Counted from the first letter of the stretch, positions 38,880 to 51,120 are shown. The stretch is 64,000 bases of DNA from Mactromeris polynyma (GCA_032209605.1 JASFXZ010000004.1:37358401-37422400); one strand, 5' to 3'. A program made the numbers and translations. The notes: generated from the sequence alone by a model not told the origin.

Positions 38880-39440
38880 TCATCTTGGTGAAAAAACATT
38901 ACATTCTGTTTATTTGCTGTCATATATTAAATTAACAACAGTATGATCTCATGAAAGTGAGAAATAGAAACAGAAATAAGGCCACATTCACACACGGGGC
39001 CTCCGAACGCATATTCCATTGTATATCGGTATGTAAAATAAGTAATGGACATGTTTCTCTCGCCTCAGTTTAGGCCTAGCTAACGTCTTGGTAAGGACAT
39101 AAAGTCGTGTTGGAAAACTGAACTAAGTTCACTCAGATTTGAGCGCCGCTGTACGATTTCCAACCTAATATTTTCCAGTAAACGTCACATGTACTGACAG
39201 TAAGCAATATTTGCCTCATATGGCAATATGAAAACGAACTGACCATAGGGAGTAAATATTGTTTCCTGTTTGCAAATAGTGACATCAAATGTTGCGTTTT
39301 CTTGAAATGACGTCACTTACAGAAGAGGTTGTAAACCCCATAGTAGCGCTCAGTTTGAAAAGCGTTTGGTACAGAGCAACAAGTTAAGGGTACCTGACAC
39401 AGTGTGCGTCGTTCGAGGACATCGGATATTGAATAGCAGC
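38880..39440. other. Spacer upstream of the lectin gene
   Basis: Holds the presumed promoter and 5' UTR of the lectin gene. I could not identify a TATA box or initiator with confidence. No repeats noticed. Confidence 0.3.
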
Positions 39441-39443
39441 AGT

Positions 39444-42400
39444 ATGTTCCAATATTGCCTCCTTTTTGTACTCTTAATTGATCATGTTCATGTTTCTACG
39501 TTCTTTTGTCGTATGCTACTCGTTTTGCATGTGGTATTTCTTGCCCGACTTCTATACTCATTTGACAGTATTCATATCGTTGGACAACAGTTCGTACCTG
39601 TAGCCAATTGTATAGAATTAACCTGAGGTTACCAGTTAGTTAAATCACTTTGATTGGCCAAATCAGATTTCTACCAATCAAATCGAATTTTGGTTATCTT
39701 TTAACCAAACAAAATGGTTATCCAGTTTTATAAAATTGACTACAGGTGACACCTGTCTAGGTATCAAACGAACTGTTTTACATGAATTAATTTCTCAGGA
39801 ATTGTTCGGATATCCAAGCTACACATAACGTACTATCATCTTCTACAAGTACGATATTGAACCCAACAAAAACAACGTCAGCAGCATTCACCTCATCATT
39901 GATACAAGCACCAACAACACCTGCCTTCCACCAAGTTGACTTTGGTAAATATACAGCATCTTTCAACGTCATACATGTAATAATACACTCATATAATGTT
40001 TATTCATATCTTATGATGGATCTTAAATGCAGTACTGGGCATTACAATTAACTGGACTGAATATTACATACATGTAGTGACATTCAGAGAGATTTATAAA
40101 ATGGTTGTTGTTCCTTTGTGCTGCATTTTGTCTCTATAATTAGAACAGCCATTCGTCGCCTTATTTCTACAAACCTGTATTTTTTGGAGATACAATGTAC
40201 TGAGATTTTAGTAATAGGCTTTACATCTCGATGAGTTTTTACAGTCAATACAGGGCAGATATTGGGGCACTGATTCCCATACCCGCATATGGGGGGGTTT
40301 TGCGACTATAATAGATGAGAAAGAGAAATATGAGTCAAATTTATATGATAACTTGTAGACTTTTTACGCTGGTTGTAATCGGTTATGACAAATATACAGC
40401 ATGTCTTTACAAATTATTTAAAGAAATGTGGATTAACACTAATTTATCTTATAATAATTATCTCCCTTTCTTGTATAGGGAATGGCAAAAATGGCAAAAC
40501 AAAAGCCCTCCCATATACACTGTACCCACTTTGCTAAGCTAAGTAGAATACATATCAATTTAGAAACCCGTTAAATCGTTGACTTTCATCGCTATCCAAA
40601 ACTTCATATTTTCGCCAAATTGCAAGAAATGAGATACAGGCTTGTAGAAACAAGGCGATGAATGCGTTGATTTTAGTTTCCATAGTTACGGTATCTATTT
40701 TTAGAAAAACTGTGTCTGATGTTTGGCTACACGTACTTACCACATTACCAGCATTGTTATAAGATATATTCTGAAGACAAAGTTACGTGGCCAGAAGCAC
40801 GTCGACGTTGTAACCATGACAACGGTGATCTTTTCATACTTCACAATAAAGACGAAGAAAAATTGATTGAATCGTTGACAGAATCTCCAACAGGTAACAA
40901 TGTATTCAACATATCTGCTTGGCGGGCGATCGGTCGTGCTTTCGGTAAGGCTGTCGGTCGGGCGGTCGGTCTATGTAATTTCTACTTTAACATTTGAATG
41001 AATGATAATTGTGGGTATCTACTATTCGAGCTTAATTCGCAACATAAGTGTTATGTACACGCCACATAAATAAGACAATGCTTCCCCACACCGACCTCTG
41101 GAAAATAAAAGTCTACAAAACACACAGGCCTTTGACAAGACAAATATAAATGACGGGTGTAGATATGAGTAGCACATTTACAAAGAGATCACAGGGGGGT
41201 TAAATGTGGTTCAAAACCAATTTTGATATACTGTAATGCATTGTACATGTTAAGTAGAAAATACCTTTTACATGTTTTATTTACTAGATGCTTAGGATAC
41301 CAAACGATATTGGATTGGTGCATCTGATATAAAACATGAAGGACACTGGGTCTGGGTGGACGAAACTCCAGTCTTTCCGCAATATTTTTATCCCACTGAA
41401 CCAAATAACGGTCGAAATGGAGTTGACGAAAACTGTGGAGCTTTGTCGTTCATAAACAAAACGTTCTTGATGAATGATGATGTTTGTGGTAATATCTATC
41501 ACTTTGTTTGTGAAATCAACTTGAAAGGTGAGTTGCCTACTGGTGTGCTTTGTATTTTAAATTAATTTGCTTTAAGAGAGCAATGCAATGTAATCTGTAC
41601 ATACTGTGTTTTTTTTCGGCGCAGCAATGTTGTGTAAACCAATCAAATCCTAAGTTAACCACGTAACCAACTTCTCTTTAACCGAACAACGTTTGTAACA
41701 TTGACGCGGATTGGTTAACTTTTCGATAAGGGGTACGTTACCTTACTGAAATCCACTGAATTTCCATTTTGGATCTGGAGTGACCAGAAATCGTAACGTC
41801 TCGGCAATCTTTATGTTGCACAACAAATATAACCTTTAAATTGCGCCGACCATTCTGTATTTCAAATATAACTTAGCGTAGGCGGCAATATAACTCTTTT
41901 CTCCATATTGCACATGTAACAACACGTGCTTCCTTCCCTTTATTAGTACACACTAAATATATCGTATTTTGTTTTATGTCATGTACGCTTAATCCTATGT
42001 TCTACTAGCAAGTGTACATTGTGGGCCCGTTTTATCAACGTTCTTACGCACGAAATTTTCGTAAGATTTACTTACGACATTCTTACGATCGCAAGAGCGT
42101 TTTATCAATATTTTCGTACGCATGCAGACGCTACGAATTCGTAAGATTTTCTTACGACGTTCTTACTATCGCAAGAGCGTTTTATCAATATTTTCTTACG
42201 CATGCAGACGCTACAAATTCGTAAGTTTAAGCCAGAATGCTACGAATGGTCATAGGCATGCGCAACATTCGTAAATATAGGCTAAGAGACAAATTTGATC
42301 AGATGCTAAAGAGAACCATTATATATTTCTTTATTTAAGGGTCATGCAATTAACAATTTCAATAATTTTAGCCTTACTGACAAAAGAACAGAAGAGCTTA

Positions 42401-45400
42401 TGCGATGGCGCGGTGTCTGTCGTCCGTACGCCCGTCCGTGCGTCCGTAAACAATTGCTTGTGAACATGATATTTAAAGACGTTAGTTTGATTGTATTTCA
42501 ATCAAATTTATACAGTAGTTAGATATCCATAAGAGCTCTGTTCCTTTCGATATCTAGCCAGAACTGCCCATGCATGACTGAATTATGGCCCTTAAATTGT
42601 CAAATTTTCTATAATACAGCTTGTGAATAGAATAGCACCTTCTATATTATCCGCTATTTACCAAACTTACACAGTAGGTAGATATCCATGAATGCTCGGT
42701 TCCTTTCGAAAACCAGCCAGACCCACTCGTGCTTGACTAGATTATGGTCGCTTGAAAATGACAAAATTGCCATGCATGAGCTTGTGAATAGCTTATATTC
42801 TTTATTTGATCTTCACCTAACTGGACAGTCGTTTGATATCCATGAGATCTTGGTTATTTTTGAAAAAACAGATACGTGCATTCATGACTGCATTATGGCC
42901 CTTGAATTTGGCAATATTTCTGTAGTCAATATAGCCACCATAATTGCCTTCTTATAACTTATAGACAAAAAGTGAACGAATTCAGTCAGCCAGTAGAGCA
43001 CATGCCCTCATTGGTCTCTTATTTTATAGATGTTTGCATAAGAGTGGTGTATGCATGTCATTATAGTGTCTTATTCATTGGCGGACATTAAACATTCATG
43101 AATAGTTATTTGTTTCAGTGCATTCTATTTGCAGTCTAAGATACACAAATGTTAACATTTAAATTAGTGTTGAATTGTATTTGTGTCCTTACTTTACTTT
43201 GCTTTTGTCCGGCTATATTATCATCAGTGTTGTTTTTTAAAAATGTACAAACACCACAACTCAAATACACATTTCAATTTATTGCTGCATAAACAATAAG
43301 AAAATAACAATAACAAAATATTTATAACAATAATAAATAAATCATTTAGAACTGAAGGGGTTCAATGTGGCAAATTTCAGTTGTTTAAAATCTAAAGATT
43401 CCCTTTTAAGTTGAACCAATTCTCTGAAAAGAGACAATTTCTCTTTTTTCAATTCTATCAGTTCTGATAGACAGTCACCTGAAATACAGGAAAATTATTG
43501 TGAGACAAATATGCAGATAAAGCTACAAATATAACTTTGTTCTGTCAACAAATTTTGTTCTAGTTTTTTAATCCTTATACCAATATGAACCTTTTATTTA
43601 ACTAAATGGACGGAAAATTGTGGATAATTACTAAAAATTAATACAAATAACTATAGAGCAGCAGTAAACCCAACAAACATTTACGCTTCCTTTTGCCCGC
43701 CTGTGCATTGTTGGTGTTGGAACATGTAGCGGCTGAAATGTATAAGAAGTATGCATTTATTTTACAAATGAAAAAAAGTTATTCAGACGCCCAGTTAGTT
43801 CATTTGGTAGAGTGCTATACTAGAATTTCTGGGGTCGAGGGTTCGAACACCACATTCATATTGATCTACTTTAGTCTTAATAAAAGTTCATTTGTGATTA
43901 TTTACTGGCATAACCGTCATAACAATTGTATATAGATTTACATATTGCAAAGTAGAAGCAACCATCACGACGATCCCCTTGGGACCAGTAGCTCTGGATT
44001 CAGTAATATAACTGGGACCTATGACTCGCAGTGGTTAGGCATTCGTTTACCTTAACGCAAATCTGTGTATCTACAAGTCCATTAACAGGCGGGTAGCCTG
44101 TCTTACTTGTAAATGATAAACGTCTGCTATATCAAAGACCTAAACACGGTATTTAGGTCTTTGGCTATATGAATAATTTAATTAACAAATTAAAACTACT
44201 TACTGTGCAGTTACAGCCACCCAAAACATGCCATTCATTTCATACAAGCCTTTCATAACAACATTCCACTAACGCCTGCTTCTCCTCCTCCGACCAGTTT
44301 GTTTGTCTGCAGTTTGTTTTTGTTTCCGCCGCGTCAGTCATGATAATTCTATGCAATATGCAAACGTGTTGAAGAGGACAACAGATGACAGATGGCGCGA
44401 ATTACGTTGTTTTCTACCTCCAATTGAAGAGCATTTGCGTACGAATATTCTTATTCGTAAAATCGTTGTCATACGTACGAACGCGTTTATAAAACGGTCG
44501 TAAGTATTTTCGTAAGAATGCCTTGATAAAACGGTCGTACGTATTTTCGTAAGAACATTCTTACGAACATTTCGAATCTTACGAACGCTAGTTCGTACGA
44601 ATATTGATAAAACGGGCCCTGTATGTTTTTTTTATTATGATATCAACTATTGCATTTATGCTTATGGGCAGTATTGCGTTTTGCTGACAGTCAATAAATA
44701 TATATACAGTAGAACCCTACTTAAATATCTACTCAATAATAAGACCATCTCAATAATAAGACCAACTCAATAATAAGACCACCTCAATAATAATACTACC
44801 TCAATAATAAGACCACCTCAATAATAAGACCACCTCAAACTTAAAAACACATTTTTTTAGCTCATTTTCACTGTTTGCTCTTTACTCAACCTCATTATTT
44901 AGACCACCTTAATAAGAATACCGGTTTTCAATGGTCCTACAGGTGGTCGTATTATTGAGGTTTGACTGTAATATTCATAAACATGGTTGTCATGTCAACT
45001 GAACTCACATGAAAGTGCTTATTTCTTTGTGTTCAATGTACGATGTTAATATTTTCAGATCCTACGGCAGTTTTGAGCAAAGATGCTTCGACGGGTTGCA
45101 GAAACAGTCATTATACATATGCAAATAGTAACGGTATCTGTTATAAAGGTAAAGGAAATCTTAAGTTGATATAGGCTATATACACATGTCAATGCCTCCC
45201 CACACAAATCCAAGAGAAACATAATTATTCATAGTGAGTGCGGGAGATTTTTACATGAAACGCCACTCATATCATTGTTTTGTTTTCTCTTAATTCCGTA
45301 CTGGAAGTGTCAAAGTATGGGGTTATTTCGAAACGAAAGAGAGATTAAGTTGTTACAGTGAACGCCACACTTACAAGACAATGCCTCCCCACACTAATGA

Positions 45401-48400
45401 GGTACAAGGGCAATATGTATGAGAATAGGGGTGCGAGGAATGATCTGGCCCACCATAAAGAACGACCAAGACATTGGGAAGTCAACAAGTGAGAAATATT
45501 ATTGGATGAAATACACCACGAAACAAGACAAGAAAGTCAGTTATTATAGGCCGAAAGGCGGGGTCGAAAATAACATAGAAGTTTCAAAATATTGAATGAT
45601 TTCGAAATGAACATATTTTTTCCACAATAGGAACATAACAATAGTTTGTATGAGAACATTAGCACGTTATTATTTCACCAAATCCAGACAAGATTATACG
45701 ACGCAGTATATTATTACACGACATTGTCTCCAAGGTGAAGGAATATTTGCGGTTAATTTACTAATATTGTATAATTTATTGCTTGTGGTTTATGTAGGAA
45801 TCCATTATGAGCGAACGCGTTGTTTAGCGCATCTACGCCTTTTGTCATTTAGCGAGCAATATGTTTTTCTTGGAAATCAGTTTTTACTTCGATCTTATGA
45901 GCAGTAAACCTCACTTAACGACCATCTCAATAATAAGACAACCTCAAAATTTAGAACCCATTTCAAGTCCGTTTATACTGTTTTGCTGTTTATTCAACCT
46001 CGATATTAAGACTACCTCAATATTAAGATCAGTTTTCAAGGGTCCCAAGGGTAGTCGTGTTATTGAAGTTTTACTTTACATTGTATGACTTTCATTCGTG
46101 CATATACAACCATACTATTATTTGTCCACAGTATATGACACCACTAAGGCCACGATGGATGATGCCAGAGCTATATGCCAGAATGAAGATGCTGATTTAC
46201 TTCAGCTTAGAAATGGAGACGTGGAGAATTATTTCCTCCATTCTGGATCTATAGGTGCGTGCATAATATTTTGCATCCCCACTTTTAGCTCACCAACGCC
46301 TGAAATGCTCATGTGTGATCTGTTTGTTGTCAGTGGTTGTCTGTTTCCTTCATCGCATGTCTGCAGTACTTATGCATGTTAACAGTGCTATCGGTCGTTT
46401 TAAAAATGGCTTCACGTGTCTTGCGAAACGACTCACCAGAGTTTGATTTTACAAGAATGTTGATAGTGATCTACTATAATAGCCAGACTAATGGTTTCAA
46501 ACAAGAAATATATTGAAAAAAAGATGATCGGCGCAATATGAAGCAAGCAAATTAGTTGGAATCTGAAGATAAAGATTAGTTGTGCAACATAAAAAAGATC
46601 CAAAATGTTATGATTCCTGGTAAATATATCGACAAGGTAACGTACCCTTTATCGAACGAAGAACCAATCCGCGTCAATGTTACAAACGCTGTTCGGTTGA
46701 AGAGAAGTTGGTTTTGTTGTTCATGTAAGATTCGATTGGTTAACACAACACTGATATGCAAATAGCAAAGCCATGTTAGTACGGCTGTCAGAAAATGGCA
46801 TTGTGGTCCGCTACCAAAAAGCTACTGTGAAGACGACCCATTGAATACTGAAGCCTCGTGAGTGAGGATATGTGTCAATGTTTACTGGTGAAATAGAATT
46901 CTACAACTACCAGCGGTTCGGCTCACTAGAAACTTTGCCACATTCACAAGGCAAAATCTCCTTACAACAATCGCATGGAAACATTAGCATACGAACCATC
47001 AGGTGTTGTAGAGGTGTAACCGCAAACACCACAGGAAGTTTGATCGGTCCAAAATGATTCAAATAGTTTGATAGAAATGTTCGTACTAGGGTGATCGTAT
47101 TCAATGTTTGTAACAATTAATTTAATCTGTCAAACGCCAAGGTTGCCAGCGGTTGGGACCAATACTCCTATAACATGTAAACCGTCATATAAGTATTACT
47201 CAGGCCAATGATGCATAATTATTCAATCTATGATCCACACAATGACATAAACATCCATGCAATGACATACTCTCCCACACAACGGCATACTTATCCACAC
47301 AATGACATATTTATCCACACAATGGCAAACTTATCCACACAGTGGCATACTTTTCCACACAATGACATACTTTTCAACGCAATGGCATACCTAACTACAG
47401 AACGGCATTATTATCGACACAATGACATACTGATCAAAACAATGGCATAAATATCCACACAGTGACATATTTATCCATAAAACAGCATAACTATCCGGAC
47501 AATGGCATACGTATCCACATAGTGACTTACTTATCCACACAATGACATATTTATCCACATAATGGCATACTTATCCACACAATGACATACTTATCCACAC
47601 AACGGTATAATTATCTTCACAAAGACATAAGTTATCTATAAAACGACATGTTTATTTACTCCCACGCTATTTTGTGCGATATGATTATAGATATATAGAT
47701 AAACTTTTACTTTTTGACACAGATAAATTCAGTCAAGATAAAAGATATTGGCTTGGAGTCACACGACAAGATGATGACGAGTTTTACTGGTTGAATGGAT
47801 ATCTACTTGTCCTAGGAGATTATATGTGGGCCGCGGGGCAACCTGACAACTATCAGAATCAAGAAAATTGTGTAGATTTGGCGAATGTTGGAACTTATGC
47901 ACTCAACGATGATAACTGTGACAAACAAAATCATTTCATTTGTGAAGGTTTGAATATTAATTACGCAGGTTATTAATGTAACGTCAACAAGCGATCATTT
48001 ATATGCGCGTTGTAGTCAAACTGACATAACGTTAATTGCTGTTCTAAAATGAGTCCTGTAATTAGGATAAACCACAACGAACAATTGCGAAAGTGATAAT
48101 ATCAATCATTTATCTTCAGTGAAGATTTCATAATGTAAATTAATAATTCTATTTTGTTAACAAACAACATTATTTGTAGAAATCAACCAAGTGTATAACT
48201 CCTTTAATTATGTACTACTAGAACAAACAGTTACGTGCTACCATTTATAGCTTGATATAAACCCAGTTCGATAAGGCTTTCATTATCGATTTATCAATTG
48301 TATTGGGTATATGCTGGGAAGCTTGTTTAAATCAGGTGATATCATTTTAACACGCTGTAAATAGGTTGTATACAACACCCCAATAATCGATATTTAGGTA

Positions 48401-50354
48401 AACACGATAATGAAAGAAATAGCGAATTTGAGTTATACTACAAGTTGTTTAAACTTTAATAAAAACGTTTTGTTTGTTTCATACACTCGTTTGCCATATC
48501 TTGTTAACTGCATTAGTATCGCAGGAAGGGAAGGGCCCTAGATAATGTTGTTAAAACTTTTGGCCCAACCCTTTTGTATGTATGTACAAGTTACATGTAT
48601 GTTTGTGCAAATATGATAGTTATATGTATAAATACAATAAAATATGATTAAACTAAAGTATCGCACGCCATTTTGGTGTGTCGGAATGCAAATATGTTAT
48701 GTATTCAAACCATAGGATGATATGTAAAGTCCGAGTTTCGAGGGCTGAAGTTGTTAATTCTCGCCACCAGGAAAATCCATATAGTCCGTGTTTATTTACT
48801 CGAGAAAGGTAACTGTTGTAAACAATTTAATACGTGTAAAGTGCGGTTTTATTAACCACGAACGTATGAATATATTACCTGGACCATTGCATTTTCAAAT
48901 AGGTGTATTGAATGTCGATGCTTGTCCGTAAGCTTGTCGGAGAAGCCCGGGGTTCTGGTTTTATAGAAAGCTTAAGCAAACAGCGGTAACATCTTTACAC
49001 GCGAGAGCATATCCTTTCCTAAATTACCATGGATTAGACCTGAAAGTTCAAACACCTGTTCGCGGTCGATATAACAGCACTATACAGCTAATGCAAACAT
49101 ACTTTACAACATATTGACCGATTGACATAGTGAACACAATAACGGTTTTCTCCACTAACTTTGAAACGCAGTATCAACTTTTTAAAAACACCTTTGCAAT
49201 ATGTTGTCAAATCCTCTATAGCCGAGTGGTAGCATGTTGTTAGAATAAAACTATCTTTTTCTGTTGTCGACTATATAATGTTCTACATGTATAATTATGT
49301 TGAATATTCATTTACATGGTGCTAACATAGAAACGCGTGAATAACGGTACTAACAAATGACCATGATGTTGTTTAAGTACTAATTGGTTGTATAACGATT
49401 CTTTCACAATCGAATCCCTTATGTTTACTGTGTTACAGAAAGATGTCCAAACAGGGAGTTTTCTTATATACCAACTCTGAACATGTGTATCAAGGTGTTT
49501 ACACAGGACGTGACCTGGGGTCAAGCAGAAGCCGAATGCCGTAGACAATATTCGGATCTTGCTGAGCCAGATACTGTGGATAAACTACTGTTCCTTGATT
49601 GGTTCTTGGATAACTTCAATTTAAGTAAATACTTATTTCAATTATGAACACGCTTTTAGAGTGTAAAGTTTATACATACTCAGTACATTTAAAAACGCAG
49701 AATGTAAGATTTCTCCAATTTCAATAACTAACCCAGGGATGCAAGATAAGAACTAAGATATGACATTATTTCATTTTACACAATGAAAAACACTACATTT
49801 TTATTCAATCAACGGGTATTTTAATATCAAAATGAGGTTAAAACACACAATTTAAGTGACATTTTCAAGACATAGTACTGGTACAAAAACGTGTTTTTAA
49901 ACGCATACGTTAGTTCGTCATAGGTCCTTCAACATGTACATACAATGGTGATAATGGCTGTTGAAGAGATATGACATACATGTATTAAAACTCTTATACA
50001 ACGTTAAAAGTCAATTCCATAATTTGAATTTATTATTGATGCTTGATTTGCCAGAAGACATATGTATGTGCCTACTTATTAGAACATGAACCTGTTCATT
50101 GCTTTATTTATAATTGATGTTAACGTATTTCAGACAGGTACTGGGTTGGAGCAAGACAAACTCGGCCAAACAATACTATATATTGGCAAGTAAGCAATAA
50201 ACGAGTGCTTGATGAACTATTGAGAACAAGACAACCAAATCTAACCAACAGTTGTGTTATTTTACAGCGCAGTAGCTCAAAACTGTATAATGGACTGGAA
50301 GGGCAGGATTGTAATACACGAAATGAAGGCTTTATTTGTCAACATGTCTGGTGA
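39444..50354 (+). CDS. Secreted protein with three C-type lectin domains
   Basis: Nine exons: 39444-39499 (signal peptide, MFQYCLLFVLLIDHVHVS; weak GTTCTT donor, tentative), 39799-39944 (Thr/Ser-rich linker), 40705-40893, 41288-41527, 45059-45148, 46132-46254, 47723-47947, 49439-49624 and 50134-50354 (TGA). Later introns are phase 1, and the total is a multiple of three (492 codons with the stop). CTLD1 (exons 3-4) has GYTYLP, the CYK start, W-x2-A...C, RYWIGA, an EPN sugar motif and a late MNDDVC. CTLD2 (exons 5-7) has CYK, YWLGV, QPD and LNDDNC. CTLD3 (exons 8-9) has MCIKV, TWGQAEAEC, YWVGA and QPN but lacks the late ND calcium residues. Under these splice sites codon 133 is TAG at 41293-41295, so the gene may be broken in this assembly. 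An AATAAA follows the stop at 50355. No membrane segment; likely secreted. EPN predicts mannose-type and QPD galactose-type binding by family rules. Confidence 0.78.
41045..41150 (+). repeat. Dispersed element R1, partial, in a lectin intron
   Basis: ACGCCACATAAATAAGACAA, TTCCCCACACCGACCTCTGG, and AGTCTACAAAAC follow the R1 order. It lies between exons 3 and 4 of the lectin gene. Confidence 0.55.
41618..41760 (-). repeat. Dispersed repeat, inverted partner of 46.6 kb
   Basis: On the minus strand it contains AAGGTAACGTACCCCTTATC, AACCAATCCGCGTCAATG, TTACAAACGTTGTTCGGTT, AAGAGAAGTTGGTT and GATTGGTTTACACAACA. The same series appears on the plus strand at 46635-46755 and again in the second duplication copy. 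Between lectin exons 4 and 5. Confidence 0.8.
43342..43478 (-). pseudogene. Remnant C-terminal exon of the transposon's Myb-like protein
   Basis: Minus-strand acceptor CCTGTATTTCAG, then 44 open codons ending in TGA at 43344-43342. Heptad-like leucines (LSELIELKKEKL, FRELVQLKRESLDFKQL) predict a coiled coil, which usually ends Harbinger Myb/SANT proteins. The middle of the gene is missing. Confidence 0.55.
43795..43860 (+). repeat. tRNA-derived SINE head nested in the Harbinger element
   Basis: TTAGTTCATTTGGTAGAGTG (A box) and GTCGAGGGTTCGAACACC (B box) are correctly spaced. Non-tRNA sequence follows. Probably a SINE insertion and not a functional tRNA. Confidence 0.5.
44240..44341 (-). pseudogene. 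Remnant Myb/SANT-like start of the transposon's DNA-binding protein
   Basis: An ATG on the minus strand at 44341 opens 33 codons containing TNWSEEEKQALVECC, which matches the first helix of Myb/SANT-like domains (W at the start, acidic run, then A-L-V-E). A TGA at 44242-44240 cuts it short. Lies inside the Harbinger-type element. Confidence 0.55.
44707..44968 (+). mobile_element. pogo-like MITE copy M5 with internal expansion
   Basis: Ends CAGTAGAACCCTAC and TTATTGAGGTTTGACTG, flanked by TA. Internally the block CTCAATAATAAGACCA (about 17 bp) repeats about six times, which makes this copy ~100 bp longer than M2. It lies 88 bp past the Harbinger element and 90 bp before lectin exon 5. Confidence 0.8.
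45185..45580 (+). repeat. Dispersed element R1, fragment plus longer copy
   Basis: A short fragment (ATGCCTCCCCACACAAAT near 45190) precedes a fuller copy from 45340. That copy has AGAGATTAAGTTGTTACAG, TGAACGCCACACTTACAAGAC, GAGGTACAAGGGCA, GGGGTGCGAGGAATGA, CCACCATAAAGAACGACC and TAGGCCGAAAGGCGGGG. Between lectin exons 5 and 6. Confidence 0.65.
45902..46077 (+). mobile_element. pogo-like MITE copy M6 spanning the duplication's left breakpoint
   Basis: The left end CAGTAAACCTCACTTAACG and right end TTATTGAAGTTTTACTTTA are decayed inverted repeats, with a typical interior (CTGTTTTGCTGTTTATTCAA). The 8.76-kb duplication begins at 45940 inside it, so the second copy (54701-54838) lacks the first 38 bp. 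Confidence 0.75.
46615..46775 (+). repeat. Dispersed repeat, inverted partner of 41.6 kb
   Basis: Contains AAGGTAACGTACCCTTTATC, AACCAATCCGCGTCAATG, TTACAAACGCTGTTCGGTT and GATTGGTTAACACAACA, the reverse complement of the 41618-41760 segment. It lies between lectin exons 6 and 7. The duplicate is at 55376-55536. Confidence 0.8.
47216..47650 (+). repeat. 20-bp minisatellite, about 22 units
   Basis: Imperfect 20-bp units with consensus TTATCCACACAATGACATAC. It lies between lectin exons 6 and 7, ending 70 bp before exon 7. The 80-codon frame in it is a by-product. The duplicate is at 55977-56411. Confidence 0.9.
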
Positions 50355-51120
50355 AATAAAAACATACTGAAGAATCATAATAAAACGCTTGGAAGTTGTT
50401 TACAGAACCTTAAACAAATCGGATGAAGACAATTATCACGAATGGAACATTTATAATGATAAATTGCGCACAAACAAGAAACACTTTTAAGAAAATTTTG
50501 CGATACGTGATTGTCAATTGTGAGTTACAGTGTTAATAAAAAAGATGGAACAAAGCGAAAGTTATTCTTCATTTACACATTTTATACAAGTAGTTCTATA
50601 AAAGTAAATTAAGTACCAGCATCTTGAGGAAGATTACTAACTGAATGTCTTGTTTGTGTTCAACATGTATATACTTGGTATAGGTCATATAAACTGTGTA
50701 TTAACGTGCCAATACTGTAATATATACTGAATATAATTTAACAGTTGGTTGGTAGGTTAGTATCTCAACCATATACTGCTTGTTTTTCTTTTCATAATCT
50801 TCTTTTTCATATTCATTACTTTAAAGTTGTTCTTGGAATTCTCCAAGCTGACGTCCTTTAAAGCATGCCAATGAAGTGATCCAACAGAAACAACGCAACA
50901 TGTATCTTTTGTTTCTTTGTCTATATGTTAAATTCCCATTCCATTTCCCTGTCGCCAGTATTTAAGGTAAGGATAAGACAGCTTTTTTCTGCGTACTGGA
51001 TTATATACATATATGTTATTGTGTAAGTAGATGAAATATTGCTGTATGGAAACATGTATGTGATCATGTTGTATACTGTATAACCTCGTGGGCTTTATAG
51101 CATAATTGGAATATGAATAA
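50355..51120. other. Lectin gene 3' flank
   Basis: AATAAA occurs at 50355, with AATAAAA again at about 50380. The rest is AT-rich with no gene seen. A (TCTG)n run follows at 51127-51146. Confidence 0.45.

Larger units (their letters stand above)
42023..44619 (-). mobile_element. PIF/Harbinger-type transposon, 2597 bp, decayed
   Basis: The ends GGGCCCGTTTTATCAACG and ...TTGATAAAACGGGCCC are inverted repeats, flanked by TGT on both sides (3-bp duplication, as for the PIF/Harbinger class). Both subterminal regions are rich in TTCTTACGA/TCGTAAGAA motifs. Two minus-strand coding remnants survive. One is a Myb/SANT-like start (ATG at 44341, NWSEEEKQALVE, stop at 44240). The other is a coiled-coil C-terminal exon (43478-43342, after acceptor TGTATTTCAG) reading ELIELKKEKLSLF. 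Autonomous Harbinger elements encode a Myb-like protein beside the transposase; no transposase frame is seen here. A degenerate repeat fills 42395-42950 and a SINE sits at 43.8 kb. It lies within a lectin intron. Confidence 0.75.

Noticed and set aside
49206..49250. tRNA-like string TATAGCCGAGTGGTAGCA
   Set aside because: Only an A-box-like half is seen; no B box follows at the right spacing.
49312..49548. 78-codon minus-strand frame (also 58073-58309)
   Set aside because: Antisense shadow of lectin exon 8.
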